A DNA stretch of 64,000 nt from Kurthia massiliensis (lineage in GTDB: Bacteria; Bacillota; Bacilli; Bacillales_A; Planococcaceae). Location: assembly GCF_000285555.1 (NCBI RefSeq), contig NZ_HE610997.1, positions 594,466 to 658,465 of the forward strand, read 5' to 3'. Below, one piece after another: positions 26,499 to 36,906 of the stretch. Position 1 is the stretch's first letter; each line of letters begins with the position of its first letter. The notes beneath the pieces were generated by a model that saw only the letters and a program-made list of their open reading frames with translations, ran no database searches and was not told the DNA's origin. A program made the position numbers and the translations under genes.

Positions 26499-28115
26499 CT
26501 ACTTAATGTGTAATTTTTTTGCAAGTCGTTCGAAACGGCTGCCAAGTAATTTTTGAGCTAAGCCGAGTTTTAATGCTAAGAAGCCGTAAACGACAACGCC
26601 TGCGCCACCGCAAATGAATAAGTAAATCATCGCGATCCAACGCGTATTTGGCTCTGGTAAAACGAAGCCTAACACGAAACGCACGATATATACAGCAACG
26701 ACCATTAGCGCTGTTAGCATCGCGATTAAAATAATGCGACGCACGAGACGCTTCGGTTTGTAGTTTAATACTTTTACGATGACCGCAATGTTAATACCAA
26801 TCGTTACGACATAACCAATCGCTGTTGCATAGATGGCACCTGGTGCTTCAAATGCTTCAATCATCGGAATGTTAATCGATAATTTAATTAAAATACCGAC
26901 TAATAAACTGAAGATGATCCATTTTTGGTGGTCGATCCCTTGTAATAACGCTGCAGTTACCGAGAATAATGCAAATAAAATGGCAACTGGTGAATACAGT
27001 GCTAAAATATGTGCCCCCATATCACTTGGTGAATATAAGAACGTATAAATTTCATATGATAAAACAGAAATACCGATGACCGCTGGTAACGTCACAAATA
27101 ATAAAATTTGGAACGTTTTATCCATCGTCTCAATCACATCGCTATGTTTACGTTGCGTGTAGAAACGTGTAATTGCTGGTACGAGTGCCATTGAGAAACC
27201 AGTCGCTAACATAACTGGAATCATCACAATTTTTTGTGTTGTAAAGTTCAACATACTTAAATATAAGTCAGATACTTTTGATAAACCGATTTCCGCCATC
27301 GCTGTGTTAAACGTCAGCATATCAATTAATTGGAATAACGTTGACGCAATCCCAACGAATACGTACGGAATCGAATACGTTAATACTTCTTTATAAATTT
27401 TAACGTAAGAGAAGTCCTCAGGTGAGTTGACGCTCTCCGCTAACTTTAAATCAAACTCTGGTTTTGATTTTTTCCAGTAATACCCCATGACTGCTAAACC
27501 GCCGAGTGCACCGATAAATGATGCAAATAACGCAAATGATACGGCAGATTGCGCTGTACCACCGAACATGCGCATTAAAATAAATGCGCCGACTAATACA
27601 ACGATAATACGCACAATTTGTTCAACGAGTTGAGATACAGCTGTCGGTGTCATTTGACCATACCCTTGGAAAAAACCACGTGTAATACTCATAAATGGCA
27701 CGACTAATAATGCAAAGCTTACCCAACGGATAACTCCTGCGATTTGATCTGTTGTAAAGATCTGCTCGTCGTCTTTAATAACGAGTCCGGCAATCGGATC
27801 GGCCAATAAATAAAGCGCCGCAAAACATATAATTCCCGAACCAATCATAATAAGGACACCGGACTTCATCAGCTTACGACCAGATGCATAATCCCCTCGA
27901 CTGTTGTATTTCGAAACGAACTTCGACACCGCGACCGGTGCACCTGAAATCGCAATCGACAACATAATCGAATATGGAATAAAGCCGTAAGAGTAAAGTG
28001 CCACATTTTCCTCACCGATAATGGCATAGAACGGGAATACGTAAATTAAGCCAAGTACTTTCGATAAAAACATACCGATCGTTAAAATGGCCGTCCCTTT
28101 CATAAATGATGACAT
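26499..28115 (-). CDS. murJ: Lipid II flippase MurJ (YtgP), MOP superfamily
   Basis: 538 residues, about 14 membrane helices. Member of the polysaccharide-transporter branch of the MOP superfamily; B. subtilis YtgP (544 residues) was shown to act as MurJ, flipping lipid II outward. Family blocks: MKGTAILTIGMFLSKVLGLI, SGAPVAVSKFVSKYN, TRGFFQGYGQMTPTAVSQLV and LLQGIDHQKW. Start at ATG 28115 after GGAAGG; the upstream in-frame start at 28151 has no SD. Functionally linked to murC, the PBP and dat in this window. Confidence 0.92.
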   Translation of the reverse strand: MSSFMKGTAILTIGMFLSKVLGLIYVFPFYAIIGEENVALYSYGFIPYSIMLSIAISGAPVAVSKFVSKYNSRGDYASGRKLMKSGVLIMIGSGIICFAALYLLADPIAGLVIKDDEQIFTTDQIAGVIRWVSFALLVVPFMSITRGFFQGYGQMTPTAVSQLVEQIVRIIVVLVGAFILMRMFGGTAQSAVSFALFASFIGALGGLAVMGYYWKKSKPEFDLKLAESVNSPEDFSYVKIYKEVLTYSIPYVFVGIASTLFQLIDMLTFNTAMAEIGLSKVSDLYLSMLNFTTQKIVMIPVMLATGFSMALVPAITRFYTQRKHSDVIETMDKTFQILLFVTLPAVIGISVLSYEIYTFLYSPSDMGAHILALYSPVAILFALFSVTAALLQGIDHQKWIIFSLLVGILIKLSINIPMIEAFEAPGAIYATAIGYVVTIGINIAVIVKVLNYKPKRLVRRIILIAMLTALMVVAVYIVRFVLGFVLPEPNTRWIAMIYLFICGGAGVVVYGFLALKLGLAQKLLGSRFERLAKKLHIK

Positions 28116-28207
28116 ATTAACCTTCCATTCTTTTTCAAAAAATAAAATCACTAAATTTTAGTTTACAACTCGAAGGACAATTACTCAAATAGTTTCTTCA
28201 CATCGTG

Positions 28208-28213
28208 TATAAT
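28208..28213 (+). promoter_or_regulatory. Probable -10 element of the flavoprotein gene
   Basis: TATAAT 43 bp before the start codon at 28256; no clear -35. Confidence 0.4.
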
Positions 28214-28255
28214 AAATTGAACTGAAATTTCAATTTAGAAAGTGAGCGTTTTTAT

Positions 28256-29518
28256 ATGTATGATGTAATCGTCATCGGTGGAGGCCCGTCAGGATTGATG
28301 GCCGCAATCGCCGCTGGTACGAACAATAAAAAAGTATTATTACTCGAAAAGGGTAAAAAACTCGGACAAAAATTAGCGATTTCAGGAGGTGGCCGTTGTA
28401 ACGTTACAAACCGCCTACCTGTCGATGAAATCGTCAAACATATTCCTGGTAATGGCCGTTTCCTTTATAGCCCATTTACCATTTATAACAATGAAGACAT
28501 TATCGCCTTTTTTGAAGGCTTAGGCGTCGATTTGAAAGAGGAAGACCACGGTCGTATGTTCCCTGTCTCAAACCGTGCACAAGACGTGGTAGATGCGTTA
28601 ATTCGCGAGTTAGATCGCCTCGGTGTTGAAATCCGTCAACAAACAGCGGTCGAAAAATTATTAATGGACGACGACAAAATCTTTGGTGTGCGCTTACAAT
28701 CTGGTGAAGATATTAAAGCAAATGCAGTTGTCGTTGCTGTCGGTGGTAAAGCCGTACCACAAACAGGTTCTACAGGTGATGGCTACCCTTGGGCAGAGCG
28801 CGCCGGTCATACAGTGACGGATCTGTATCCAACGGAAGTTCCTTTGCTATCGAATGAGACGTTCATTCAATCAAAAGAGTTGCAAGGTCTAGCACTGCGC
28901 GATGCCGCTGTTTCTGTCTTAAAGAAAAACGGTAAAGCGATTATTACACACCAAATGGACATGTTATTTACGCACTTCGGTTTAAGCGGCCCAGCGATTT
29001 TACGTTGTAGCCAATTCGTCGTCAAAGAATTAAAGAAAAACGGTGGCAAACCTGTCACAATGAAAATTCAATCATTAACAGATTACAATGCCGAATCCGC
29101 ATTCCAAATGTTAATGAAATTAGCGAAAAACGATCCGAAAAAAGCGTTGAAAAACACGTGGAAAGGGATCGTACCTGAACGCTGGTTACTGTTCTTAATG
29201 AATCGCGCAAATATCGCTGAAACGTCGACAGGTGCTGATTTATCGAACGAACACGCACGCGCATTAGCAGCTGATTTAGTTGGCTTTGAAATGACTGTCT
29301 ACGGTACGCAACCAATCGAAAAAGCATTCGTAACAGGCGGCGGCGTTTCTGTAAAAGAAATCGAACCGAAAACGATGGCATCGAAGAAAAAATCAGGCCT
29401 TTATTTCTGTGGTGAAATTTTAGATATTCATGGGTATACAGGCGGTTATAATATTACGGCTGCGCTTGTGACAGGTCACATCGCCGGCGATAACGCGGCG
29501 AACTTTTCACACGCATAA
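28256..29518 (+). CDS. ytfP: NAD(P)/FAD-dependent oxidoreductase, BaiN/HI0933 family (YtfP)
   Basis: 420 residues. N-terminal FAD-binding motif [15 protein letters not shown] (7-21), then [18 protein letters not shown], the family signature, and the C-terminal FAD-closing block [19 protein letters not shown]. Members include BaiN bile-acid reductase, but the substrate of the Bacillales proteins is unknown. The window context (murJ divergent, glucosaminidase downstream) gives no functional clue. Confidence 0.88.
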   Translation: MYDVIVIGGGPSGLMAAIAAGTNNKKVLLLEKGKKLGQKLAISGGGRCNVTNRLPVDEIVKHIPGNGRFLYSPFTIYNNEDIIAFFEGLGVDLKEEDHGRMFPVSNRAQDVVDALIRELDRLGVEIRQQTAVEKLLMDDDKIFGVRLQSGEDIKANAVVVAVGGKAVPQTGSTGDGYPWAERAGHTVTDLYPTEVPLLSNETFIQSKELQGLALRDAAVSVLKKNGKAIITHQMDMLFTHFGLSGPAILRCSQFVVKELKKNGGKPVTMKIQSLTDYNAESAFQMLMKLAKNDPKKALKNTWKGIVPERWLLFLMNRANIAETSTGADLSNEHARALAADLVGFEMTVYGTQPIEKAFVTGGGVSVKEIEPKTMASKKKSGLYFCGEILDIHGYTGGYNITAALVTGHIAGDNAANFSHA

Positions 29519-29557
29519 ACGTCTTACGTATGTATATGATTTGAAAGGGGTCTTCTG

Positions 29558-30334
29558 ATGAAGAAACGTACGTCATGGGTCAAGTGGCTCGTCATCACGA
29601 TGCTCACGTTTATACTACTTACGGTGATTGCTGTTGTCGCATTGTTTCAAGTGCTCGATGCTGCGAAAACAACATTGCCTGCACCTTCTACTGAACAGCA
29701 TGAACGTGAAGCCTTTATCGGACAAATTGGTGAGGTAGCGCGAGAAGTAGCGAGCGAACACGGCTTATACGCTTCTGTCATGATTGCCCAAGCATCGCTT
29801 GAAAGTCATTTCGGCACGAGTGGTCTTGCTAGCGCGCCGAACTACAATTTATATGGCATTAAAGGTGCTTATAACGGTAAATCTGTCAAAATGGAAACAG
29901 AGGAAGATGACGGTAAAGGCAATATGAAAACGATTAAAGCGCATTTCCGTCAATATCCTGACTACCAAGCATCACTAGAAAACTATGCAGATTTACTAGC
30001 GAAAGGTACGTCATGGGACAAAAACTTTTATAGCGGTACGTTTAAAACAAATGCCGCTTCCTATGAAGAAGCAACGGCTGCGCTAACAGGTAGTTATGCT
30101 TCTGATTCTAGTTATGAACATAAGCTCAATGAATTAATCGAACAATATCATTTAACAGCTTATGATGATGAATATGCGATGAAACAAATCGTTACTGCCG
30201 GTCTTTTCGATAACGTCGAAGATATCTCAGCAACGTACAATATTCCCGCAACACTCATTCGTCAATGGAACAGTTTAAAAACGAATGAGCTGAAAAAAGA
30301 TCAACAAATTACGTTATACATCAGCAACAATTAA
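29558..30334 (+). CDS. Membrane-anchored endo-beta-N-acetylglucosaminidase (GH73) with LysM-like tail
   Basis: 258 residues: an N-terminal signal anchor (about 9-33, VKWLVITMLTFILLTVIAVV), a GH73 domain (about 48-200) with the catalytic Glu82 in IAQASLESHFG and the NLYGIKG and YASLENYADLL-type blocks, then a LysM-like module (about 213-257, ISATYNIPATLIRQWN). It should cut glycan strands outside the membrane. Follows ytfP by 39 bp with SD AAAGGGG; the second 130-bp repeat begins five bases after its stop. Confidence 0.88.
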   Translation: MKKRTSWVKWLVITMLTFILLTVIAVVALFQVLDAAKTTLPAPSTEQHEREAFIGQIGEVAREVASEHGLYASVMIAQASLESHFGTSGLASAPNYNLYGIKGAYNGKSVKMETEEDDGKGNMKTIKAHFRQYPDYQASLENYADLLAKGTSWDKNFYSGTFKTNAASYEEATAALTGSYASDSSYEHKLNELIEQYHLTAYDDEYAMKQIVTAGLFDNVEDISATYNIPATLIRQWNSLKTNELKKDQQITLYISNN

Positions 30335-30338
30335 AAAA

Positions 30339-30469
30339 GAGGCTGGGACATAAGTGTAAAAACACCATCTCAAATGAGCATAAGAAAAACCGGAATCGCG
30401 CTGTGGCGCGGTTCCGGTTTTTTGTTGCGAACGCTAAAAAAGGAAAGTGAAATGTTTTGTCCCAGCCCC
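30339..30469 (-). repeat. 130-bp nested-hairpin repeat, copy 2 (inverted)
   Basis: Same element as at 4581-4710 but reversed. Plus-strand ends GAGGCTGGGACA and TGTCCCAGCCCC; inner hairpin CCGGAATCGCGC/GCGCGGTTCCGG. It separates convergent glucosaminidase and Bax-inhibitor genes. Confidence 0.9.
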
Positions 30470-30476
30470 TTTTTCG

Positions 30477-31103
30477 TTAGCGGTCGAAAATATTTTTTAA
30501 ATAGTACACGAGACTTAATAACTCGCGGAATAAGTTAATGAAGTCTAAATATAAATCTAACGCCACAAGTGGTACATCTTCATCGCTAATGCGTTGATGA
30601 CGGATTTGGTTCATGTCGTATAGCGTATAAGCGACGAATAAAATGACGCCGATCGCACTCGCAATCACCATAATAATATCGCTAAAACCAACGAAAATCG
30701 TAATAATTGAAAAGACGATGACACCGATTAAGACGATAAATAAAATTTTCCCTAAGCCTGCTAAATTCGATTTTAAGTTATAACCGATAAAGCCTGTAAT
30801 AATAAAGATAGCAGCCGTCGTACCGAAAATTGCGATAACGAGTCCACCGCCGAGTGAACCGATATAAAAGTTTAATAAACTATATAGCGTAATCCCTGTC
30901 AATAATGCAAATAATGACGATAACCATTTACTCATACGACGTGCAGCGCGGCTAAACATAAAGATTAGTAAAATAATAATCGTTACGATAGAAATCGGCA
31001 TGACGAGTGATGCCGGAATAAACACACCGATGAATAAACCGACTGCTGTTAGTGCCCATAACCATGTAAAGAAACGCAACACTTTCGCAAATTGTGTATC
31101 CAT
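30477..31103 (-). CDS. Bax inhibitor-1/YetJ-like membrane protein
   Basis: 208 residues with seven predicted membrane helices and few loops (e.g. LWALTAVGLFIGVFIP, LLIFMFSRAARR, GLVIAIFGTTAAIFIITGFI). The late DLYLDFINLFRELLSLVYYL is the Bax inhibitor-1/UPF0005 signature with acidic residues that form the di-aspartyl pH/Ca2+ sensor in B. subtilis YetJ. Probably a Ca2+ leak channel. Start at ATG 31103 after AGGAGAG; the longer frame lacks an SD. Confidence 0.85.
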   Translation of the reverse strand: MDTQFAKVLRFFTWLWALTAVGLFIGVFIPASLVMPISIVTIIILLIFMFSRAARRMSKWLSSLFALLTGITLYSLLNFYIGSLGGGLVIAIFGTTAAIFIITGFIGYNLKSNLAGLGKILFIVLIGVIVFSIITIFVGFSDIIMVIASAIGVILFVAYTLYDMNQIRHQRISDEDVPLVALDLYLDFINLFRELLSLVYYLKNIFDR

Positions 31104-31174
31104 ATGAATCTCTCCTAAAATATTAATACGTATTATACGATTCAGTACGTAAAAAGTTTCATTTTGCTGCATAT

Positions 31175-31208
31175 AAATAGCCCGCTCCCCTAGTGGAGAA
31201 CGAGCTAT
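31175..31208 (-). terminator. Terminator of leuS
   Basis: Minus-strand TAGCTCGTTCTCC / GGGGAGCGGGCTA (several G-T wobbles); the tail (TTTATATG) is weakly T-rich. Confidence 0.6.
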
Positions 31209-31217
31209 AAACGTGCA

Positions 31218-33635
31218 TTATTTTGCGACGATATTTACAAGTTTGCCTGGTACAGCGATCACTTTTTTAATGTCTTTGCCTTCAATGTATTCTTTCACAT
31301 GATCGTTTGCAAGAGCGATTTGTTCTAGCTCTTCGCGGCTAGCATCTTTCGCTACCATTAATTTCGCACGTACTTTACCGTTTACTTGAACAACGATTTC
31401 AACTTCGTCATCTACTAATTTAGATGCATCGAATGTTGGCCACTCGGCGTAAGTGATTGTTTCTTCGTGACCTAGTTTTTCCCAAAGCTCTTCAGCAAGG
31501 TGAGGTGCGATTGGAGAAAGCATTTTCACGAAACCTTCAGCGTATTCTGTCGGTACAACGTCTGCTTTGTAGCAATCGTTGATGAATACCATCATTTGAG
31601 AGATAGACGTGTTGAAACGGATATGTTCGTTGTTGTCTGTCACTTTTTGAACTGTTTGGTGATACACTTTTTCTAATGTTGTATCTGTTGAATCTTGAAC
31701 TTTTGAAGATAATTCGCCAGTTTCTTCATCAACGAATAAACGCCATACGCGGTCTAAGAAACGACGTGCGCCATCAAGACCGTTTGTAGACCAAGGAATT
31801 GATGCTTCAAGAGGTCCCATGAACATTTCGTATAGACGAAGTGTATCCGCACCGTGTGATTCGATAATATCATCAGGGTTTACAACGTTCCCTTTAGATT
31901 TAGACATTTTTTCATTACCTTCACCGAGGATCATCCCTTGGTTGAATAATTTTTGGAATGGCTCTTTCGTTGGTACAACGCCTAGATCGTATAATACTTT
32001 ATGCCAGAAACGAGCATATAATAAGTGAAGAACTGCGTGTTCTTGACCACCGATGTAAATATCTACTGGTAACCAACGTTTAAGAAGCTCTGGATCTGCG
32101 ATTGCTTCTGTGTTGTGTGGATCGATGTAGCGTAAGAAGTACCATGAAGAACCAGCCCATTGTGGCATTGTGTTCGTTTCACGACGACCTTTCATACCTG
32201 TTTCAGGATCAACGACATTTACCCAATCTTCAATGTTCGCAAGTGGTGATTCACCTGTGCCTGAAGGACGGATATCTTTTGTTTTTGGTAATTCAAGTGG
32301 TAGTTGATCTTCTGGTACTGTCGTAATTGAACCATCTTCCCAGTGAATAACAGGGATTGGTTCACCCCAGTAACGTTGACGAGAGAATAACCAGTCACGT
32401 AAGCGGTAAGAAACTTTTTTCTCGCCGACTTTATTTTCTTCTAACCAAGCGATTGCTTTCGCAATACCTTCTTGTTTATCAAGACCGTTTAAGAAGTCAG
32501 AGTTGATGTGTACGCCATCTTCTGTAAATGCCGCTTCTTCAACGTTGCCGCCTTCAAGTACAGGAATGATTGGTAAATCGAATTTTTTCGCAAATTCGTA
32601 GTCACGTTCGTCATGTGCTGGAACAGCCATGATCGCACCAGTACCGTATGAAGATAATACGTAGTCAGCAATCCAAATTGGCACTTCTTTGCCGTTGATT
32701 GGGTTGATTGCATAAGCACCTGTGAAGACGCCAGATTTTGTTTTTGCAAGATCTGTACGTTCAAGGTCAGATTTCACTTTTACTTCATCTAAGTAAGCAT
32801 CAACTGCTGCTTTTTGTTCTGGTGTTGTAATTTTTTCAACTAACTCATGTTCTGGTGCAAGTACTGTGTAAGTTGCGCCGAATAATGTGTCAGGACGTGT
32901 TGTGAATACTGTGAATTTATCACCAGTAGAAGCAACTGTGAAGTCTACTTCAGCACCTTCAGAGCGACCGATCCAGTGACGTTGCATATCTTTAATGTTT
33001 TCTGGCCAATCAACATCTTCAAGATCGTCGATTAAACGGTCCGCGTATGCTGTAATTTTTAACATCCATTGTTTCATTGGGCGGCGTTCTACAGGGTGAC
33101 CACCACGTTCTGATTTACCGTCGATTACTTCTTCATTGGCAAGTACTGTACCAAGTGCTGGGCACCAGTTTACAGCAACTTCATCAATGTATGCTAAGCC
33201 TTTTTTGTACAATTGGATGAAAATCCATTGTGTCCATTTGTAGTAAGATGGATCTGTTGTGTTAATTTCGCGATCCCAATCGTAGCTAAATCCAAGCTCT
33301 TGGATTTGGCGTTTGAATGTTGCGATGTTTGTTAATGTGAATTCTGCTGGGTCATTACCAGTATCTAACGCGTATTGTTCAGCAGGAAGACCGAATGCAT
33401 CCCAACCCATTGGGTGAAGTACATTGTAGCCTTGCATACGTTTGAAACGAGATAAAATATCTGTCGCTGTATAACCTTCTGGGTGACCTACGTGTAGACC
33501 AGCACCTGATGGATATGGGAACATATCTAATGCATAAAATTTTGGTTTTTCTGGCTCATTTGTCGTTTTGAACGTTTTATTTTCGTCCCACACTTTTTGC
33601 CATTTTTTTTCGATGTCTTTATGGTTAAAGCTCAA
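31218..33635 (-). CDS. leuS: Leucyl-tRNA synthetase
   Basis: Charges tRNA-Leu. 805 residues (B. subtilis 804), class I. HIGH-type motif HVGH at 48-51 in [13 protein letters not shown], editing (CP1) domain with [13 protein letters not shown] and [21 protein letters not shown] motif in [13 protein letters not shown] and a C-terminal [11 protein letters not shown] domain. Start is TTG 33635, eight bases after GAGGAGG and matching the B. subtilis MSFNHK-type N terminus; the longer frame reads back into the T-box. Regulated by the T-box leader upstream. Confidence 0.96.
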   Translation of the reverse strand: MSFNHKDIEKKWQKVWDENKTFKTTNEPEKPKFYALDMFPYPSGAGLHVGHPEGYTATDILSRFKRMQGYNVLHPMGWDAFGLPAEQYALDTGNDPAEFTLTNIATFKRQIQELGFSYDWDREINTTDPSYYKWTQWIFIQLYKKGLAYIDEVAVNWCPALGTVLANEEVIDGKSERGGHPVERRPMKQWMLKITAYADRLIDDLEDVDWPENIKDMQRHWIGRSEGAEVDFTVASTGDKFTVFTTRPDTLFGATYTVLAPEHELVEKITTPEQKAAVDAYLDEVKVKSDLERTDLAKTKSGVFTGAYAINPINGKEVPIWIADYVLSSYGTGAIMAVPAHDERDYEFAKKFDLPIIPVLEGGNVEEAAFTEDGVHINSDFLNGLDKQEGIAKAIAWLEENKVGEKKVSYRLRDWLFSRQRYWGEPIPVIHWEDGSITTVPEDQLPLELPKTKDIRPSGTGESPLANIEDWVNVVDPETGMKGRRETNTMPQWAGSSWYFLRYIDPHNTEAIADPELLKRWLPVDIYIGGQEHAVLHLLYARFWHKVLYDLGVVPTKEPFQKLFNQGMILGEGNEKMSKSKGNVVNPDDIIESHGADTLRLYEMFMGPLEASIPWSTNGLDGARRFLDRVWRLFVDEETGELSSKVQDSTDTTLEKVYHQTVQKVTDNNEHIRFNTSISQMMVFINDCYKADVVPTEYAEGFVKMLSPIAPHLAEELWEKLGHEETITYAEWPTFDASKLVDDEVEIVVQVNGKVRAKLMVAKDASREELEQIALANDHVKEYIEGKDIKKVIAVPGKLVNIVAK

Positions 33636-33667
33636 AGTAATTGCCTCCTCTAAATAATTTAAACGTA

Positions 33668-33905
33668 AAAAAATGCTGTCATCCCTATGAAAAGGGACGA
33701 CAGCATAAAACGCCACCGCGGTACCACCCAAATTAGTGTACTCACTCAACTTGAATCCTTAACGCGGACGGACGACTTTGGTTAATTTACGTTCACCAAT
33801 GTGACTCCAAGGCGAGTTCTGCTACTGCATGTACTAGTTTCCACCAACCACTAGCTCTCTACAAACAATTCATAACGTACTATTCCTCTTCATAGTCATA
33901 TCATA
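33668..33905 (-). promoter_or_regulatory. Leucine T-box riboswitch with terminator
   Basis: On the minus strand it holds a stem I with specifier triplet CTC (plus-strand 33814-33816, in GAACTCGCC), the invariant T-box GGGTGGTACCGCG (33714-33726), and the terminator ATGCTGTCGTCCC/GGGATGACAGCAT + T7 (33668-33707). Uncharged tRNA-Leu should favour the antiterminator and read-through into leuS. Confidence 0.95.
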
Positions 33906-33913
33906 TTGCCCTC

Positions 33914-33942
33914 ATTGTACTTGAATTCATGTATGTTGACAA
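33914..33942 (-). promoter_or_regulatory. leuS T-box promoter
   Basis: Minus strand TTGTCA (33937-33942), 17 bp, TACAAT (33914-33919): a good SigA promoter ten bases before the T-box leader. Confidence 0.75.
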
Positions 33943-33966
33943 GAGATTGCGCTATTTTTAGAATTT

Positions 33967-35136
33967 TTATATCTTTTGTTTCTTTAATGGAATATGGTAC
34001 AGCAAATACGGAATAATCGATACGGCTAAAATCGCAATTAACATATAAAACGTAAAATGCATGCCGAAGTGGTCAGCTAGTAAACCACCCATTAACGGAC
34101 CGACCATACGACCTGTCGTACAAAAACTATTGATCAAACCTTGGTAAAACCCATCGCGACCTGGTGGTGAAAATGCGCTGACGACAGTCGGTACTGTCGG
34201 CCAGACGAAAATTTCACCGAACGTTAAAATGACCATCGCAACGACAAACATCGTAAACGTCTCGGCGAAACTTAACACGAAAAATGACACCATGAAAATG
34301 ATAACACCTGTCACCATTAAAATTTGATAACGATCGCCAACTTTTCGAACGATCGGTGCAATTAATGGCTGACCACAAACGATGAGTAAGCCATTAATTG
34401 TCCATAAATAACTATACTGCGTCAACGAAATGCCGATTTCTTGCGTATACGTTGAAATCGTCGTCGTCCATTGAGAATAAACTGCCCATCCTAGCAAAAA
34501 TCCGATCCCTAAAATGCACAGTGCATATAATGAAGATTTATCTTTAATGCGTTTCCCTTCACTCACAACGTTCGTCGGTGCCATACCGCGGCCTTGCGGT
34601 ATTTTTTTATAACTCATCGCAACAACAAAGAACACGACATACATCAAGAAGTTCGCCGCAAAAATATAATCGAAACTTAAATTTGCAACAATCCCGGCAA
34701 GCGCTGGACCAAATGCGACACCTAAGTTTTGTGCTAAATAAATCGCATTAAATCCTCTGCGCCCCCCTTCTGGCCATGCGGCGCCGACCATTGCGAACAT
34801 ACATGGGAAAATCATGCCGCCACTAAAACCGATAAACGTTAAAAACCAGACGTAGTATGGCCACCCGTGCCAAAACGTCAAACCGAGCAATCCAATGAGC
34901 GTTAAAAACGTCCCGATTAAAATTGTTTTGTGACCACCAATACGGTCAAATAAAAAACCACCTAGTAAGTTCCCAACAATTGCTGCAGCGGAATTCGCCA
35001 TTAAAACGAGGCCTGCAACGGTTAATGATTGGCCTAGATGATTGTGCATATAAATCGTATTGAGGGGCCATAAAAATGAACTACCGACTGTGTTGATTAC
35101 CATACCAACGATAAGTAGCCACACACTTTTTGGCAT
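33967..35136 (-). CDS. Major facilitator superfamily transporter
   Basis: 389 residues, 12 predicted membrane helices. MFS loop 2-3 signature FLLGGFLFDRIGGHKTILIG-like (GGFLFDRIGGHKT), and a second-half counterpart. Looks like a drug-efflux or sugar-type MFS protein; the substrate cannot be named from sequence. Start at ATG 35136 with GGAGGAGGG; the longer frame from 35295 would overlap ytqA. No terminator separates it from the leuS promoter. Confidence 0.82.
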   Translation of the reverse strand: MPKSVWLLIVGMVINTVGSSFLWPLNTIYMHNHLGQSLTVAGLVLMANSAAAIVGNLLGGFLFDRIGGHKTILIGTFLTLIGLLGLTFWHGWPYYVWFLTFIGFSGGMIFPCMFAMVGAAWPEGGRRGFNAIYLAQNLGVAFGPALAGIVANLSFDYIFAANFLMYVVFFVVAMSYKKIPQGRGMAPTNVVSEGKRIKDKSSLYALCILGIGFLLGWAVYSQWTTTISTYTQEIGISLTQYSYLWTINGLLIVCGQPLIAPIVRKVGDRYQILMVTGVIIFMVSFFVLSFAETFTMFVVAMVILTFGEIFVWPTVPTVVSAFSPPGRDGFYQGLINSFCTTGRMVGPLMGGLLADHFGMHFTFYMLIAILAVSIIPYLLYHIPLKKQKI

Positions 35137-35293
35137 ATGTCGCCCTCCTCCATTAAAAATCTCTCGCCATCTTACCAGATGAGGACTTAAATTGACAACT
35201 CCTTTTACCGAAACTCGTACTTTTGGCTGAAAAGAAAGTGGTCGTCTGACAACGCGCATCGTGTTACAATGAGTTGTTGAGGAGTGAAAGAAC

Positions 35294-36265
35294 ATGACAG
35301 AAACAAATCCATCACAATTTCCTTTCCCATCAGACGGAAAGCGTTATTTCACATGGAATCGCTATTTACGCGATGAATTTGGTTGTAAAGTATATAAAGT
35401 AGCACTCGATGCAGGTTTCGATTGTCCGAACCGTGACGGCACGGTTGCTTTCGGTGGCTGTACGTTTTGTTCAGCTGCTGGTTCAGGTGACTTTGCGGGC
35501 GACCGTGTCGATCCGATTCCTGTACAATTTGAAAAAATTAAAGAACGCATGCAACATAAATGGAAAGACGGCAAAACGATGGCGTATTTCCAAGCTTATA
35601 CGAATACACATGCACCACTTGAAGTGTTAAAAGAAAAATTCGAAGCGGCCCTTGCTTGTGAAGGTGTTATGGGTTTAAGTATTGCAACACGCCCTGACTG
35701 CTTACCAGACGATGTCGTCGAATATTTAGCAGAATTAAATGAACGCACATATCTTTGGGTAGAATTAGGCCTTCAAACAATTCATGAACGCACAGCGAAT
35801 ATTATTAACCGTGCGCATGATTTCAAAACGTATGTAGAAGGCGTTGAAAAATTACGTAAACACGGCATTCGTGTATGTACGCACATTATCAACGGTCTAC
35901 CATTGGAAGATTATGATATGATGTTAGAATCTGCGCGCGTCGCAGGTCAATTAGATGTCCAAGCGATCAAAATCCATTTACTTCATTTATTAAAAGGAAC
36001 GCCACTCGTAAAACAATACGAAAAAGGCCAACTTGAATTAATGGAAAAAGACGCTTACATTCAACTAGTCGCTGATCAATTAGAAGTCATTCCACCTGAA
36101 ATGGTTGTACAACGTATTACAGGTGACGGCCCAATCGACTTAATGATTGGACCGATGTGGTCAGTAAACAAATGGGAAGTATTAAACGGAATTGATGCCG
36201 AGCTAGTGAAACGTGATAGCTGGCAAGGTAAATTTTATAAGAAAGAAGAAGTGACAACTCAATGA
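35294..36265 (+). CDS. ytqA: Radical SAM protein YtqA (TIGR01212 family)
   Basis: 323 residues. Cys residues for the [4Fe-4S] cluster in FDCPNRDGTVAFGGCTFCSA (C-x12-C-x2-C, Elp3-like spacing), then TYLWVELGLQT and THIINGLPLEDYDMM. The function is not known; the tight link to the methyltransferase gene ytqB suggests tRNA or another RNA as substrate. Four-base overlap (ATGA) with ytqB. Confidence 0.88.
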   Translation: MTETNPSQFPFPSDGKRYFTWNRYLRDEFGCKVYKVALDAGFDCPNRDGTVAFGGCTFCSAAGSGDFAGDRVDPIPVQFEKIKERMQHKWKDGKTMAYFQAYTNTHAPLEVLKEKFEAALACEGVMGLSIATRPDCLPDDVVEYLAELNERTYLWVELGLQTIHERTANIINRAHDFKTYVEGVEKLRKHGIRVCTHIINGLPLEDYDMMLESARVAGQLDVQAIKIHLLHLLKGTPLVKQYEKGQLELMEKDAYIQLVADQLEVIPPEMVVQRITGDGPIDLMIGPMWSVNKWEVLNGIDAELVKRDSWQGKFYKKEEVTTQ

Positions 36266-36864
36266 AGCTAGAACGCGTATTAGACTACGCGAAAACATTG
36301 CTACGTAAATCAATTGATTTTGGAGATGTCGCCATTGATGCGACAGCTGGTAACGGCTATGACACATTATATTTAACAGAGCTCGTTGGCGACACAGGGC
36401 ATGTTTTTGCCTTTGATGTACAACAACAAGCGCTTGACGCTACGAAAGCACGTCTGAAAGAACATGGCGTATTTGAACGTACGACCCTTATTTTAGACGG
36501 ACACGAAAACTTTGCAAAACACGTGGATGAACCAATCGGTGGCGCCGTATTTAACTTAGGTTATTTACCAGGAGCCGATCATACGTTAACGACACAAGCA
36601 CAAACGACGATCACAGCAATTGACGCGATGCTTGAACAAATGAAAATCGGTGGTATCGTCGTACTCGTTGTCTATCATGGACACGAAGGCGGTAAAGAAG
36701 AACGTGACAACGTCTTACAATATGTAGAACGCTTGCCTCAAAAACAAGTACACGTGTTACGTTATGATTTCTTAAACCAAAAAAATGATCCACCTTTTAT
36801 CGTAGCGCTAGAAAAAGTGAAACCATATACACAGTCGCCTTTAAAGGAAACTGTCGCACAATAA
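36262..36864 (+). CDS. ytqB: Class I SAM-dependent methyltransferase YtqB
   Basis: 200 residues, 194 in B. subtilis YtqB. SAM-binding motif DATAGNGYDTLYLTELVG (25-42), acidic loop FAFDVQQQALD, and the conserved FNLGYLPGADH. Family is the rRNA methylase/YtqB group; recent work on related proteins shows methylation of the wobble uridine side chain (mnm5U34, TrmM-like), so a tRNA role is likely. Translationally coupled to ytqA. Confidence 0.87.
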   Translation: MKLERVLDYAKTLLRKSIDFGDVAIDATAGNGYDTLYLTELVGDTGHVFAFDVQQQALDATKARLKEHGVFERTTLILDGHENFAKHVDEPIGGAVFNLGYLPGADHTLTTQAQTTITAIDAMLEQMKIGGIVVLVVYHGHEGGKEERDNVLQYVERLPQKQVHVLRYDFLNQKNDPPFIVALEKVKPYTQSPLKETVAQ

Positions 36865-36899
36865 AAAAGTGGCGCTGCGCCTGCAGCCCCACTTTTTTT
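36865..36899. terminator. Bidirectional terminator between ytqB and alsT
   Basis: AAAAAAGTGG-GCTGC / GCAGC-CCACTTTTTT hairpin between convergent genes. Confidence 0.85.
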
Positions 36900-36906
36900 A
36901 TTACCT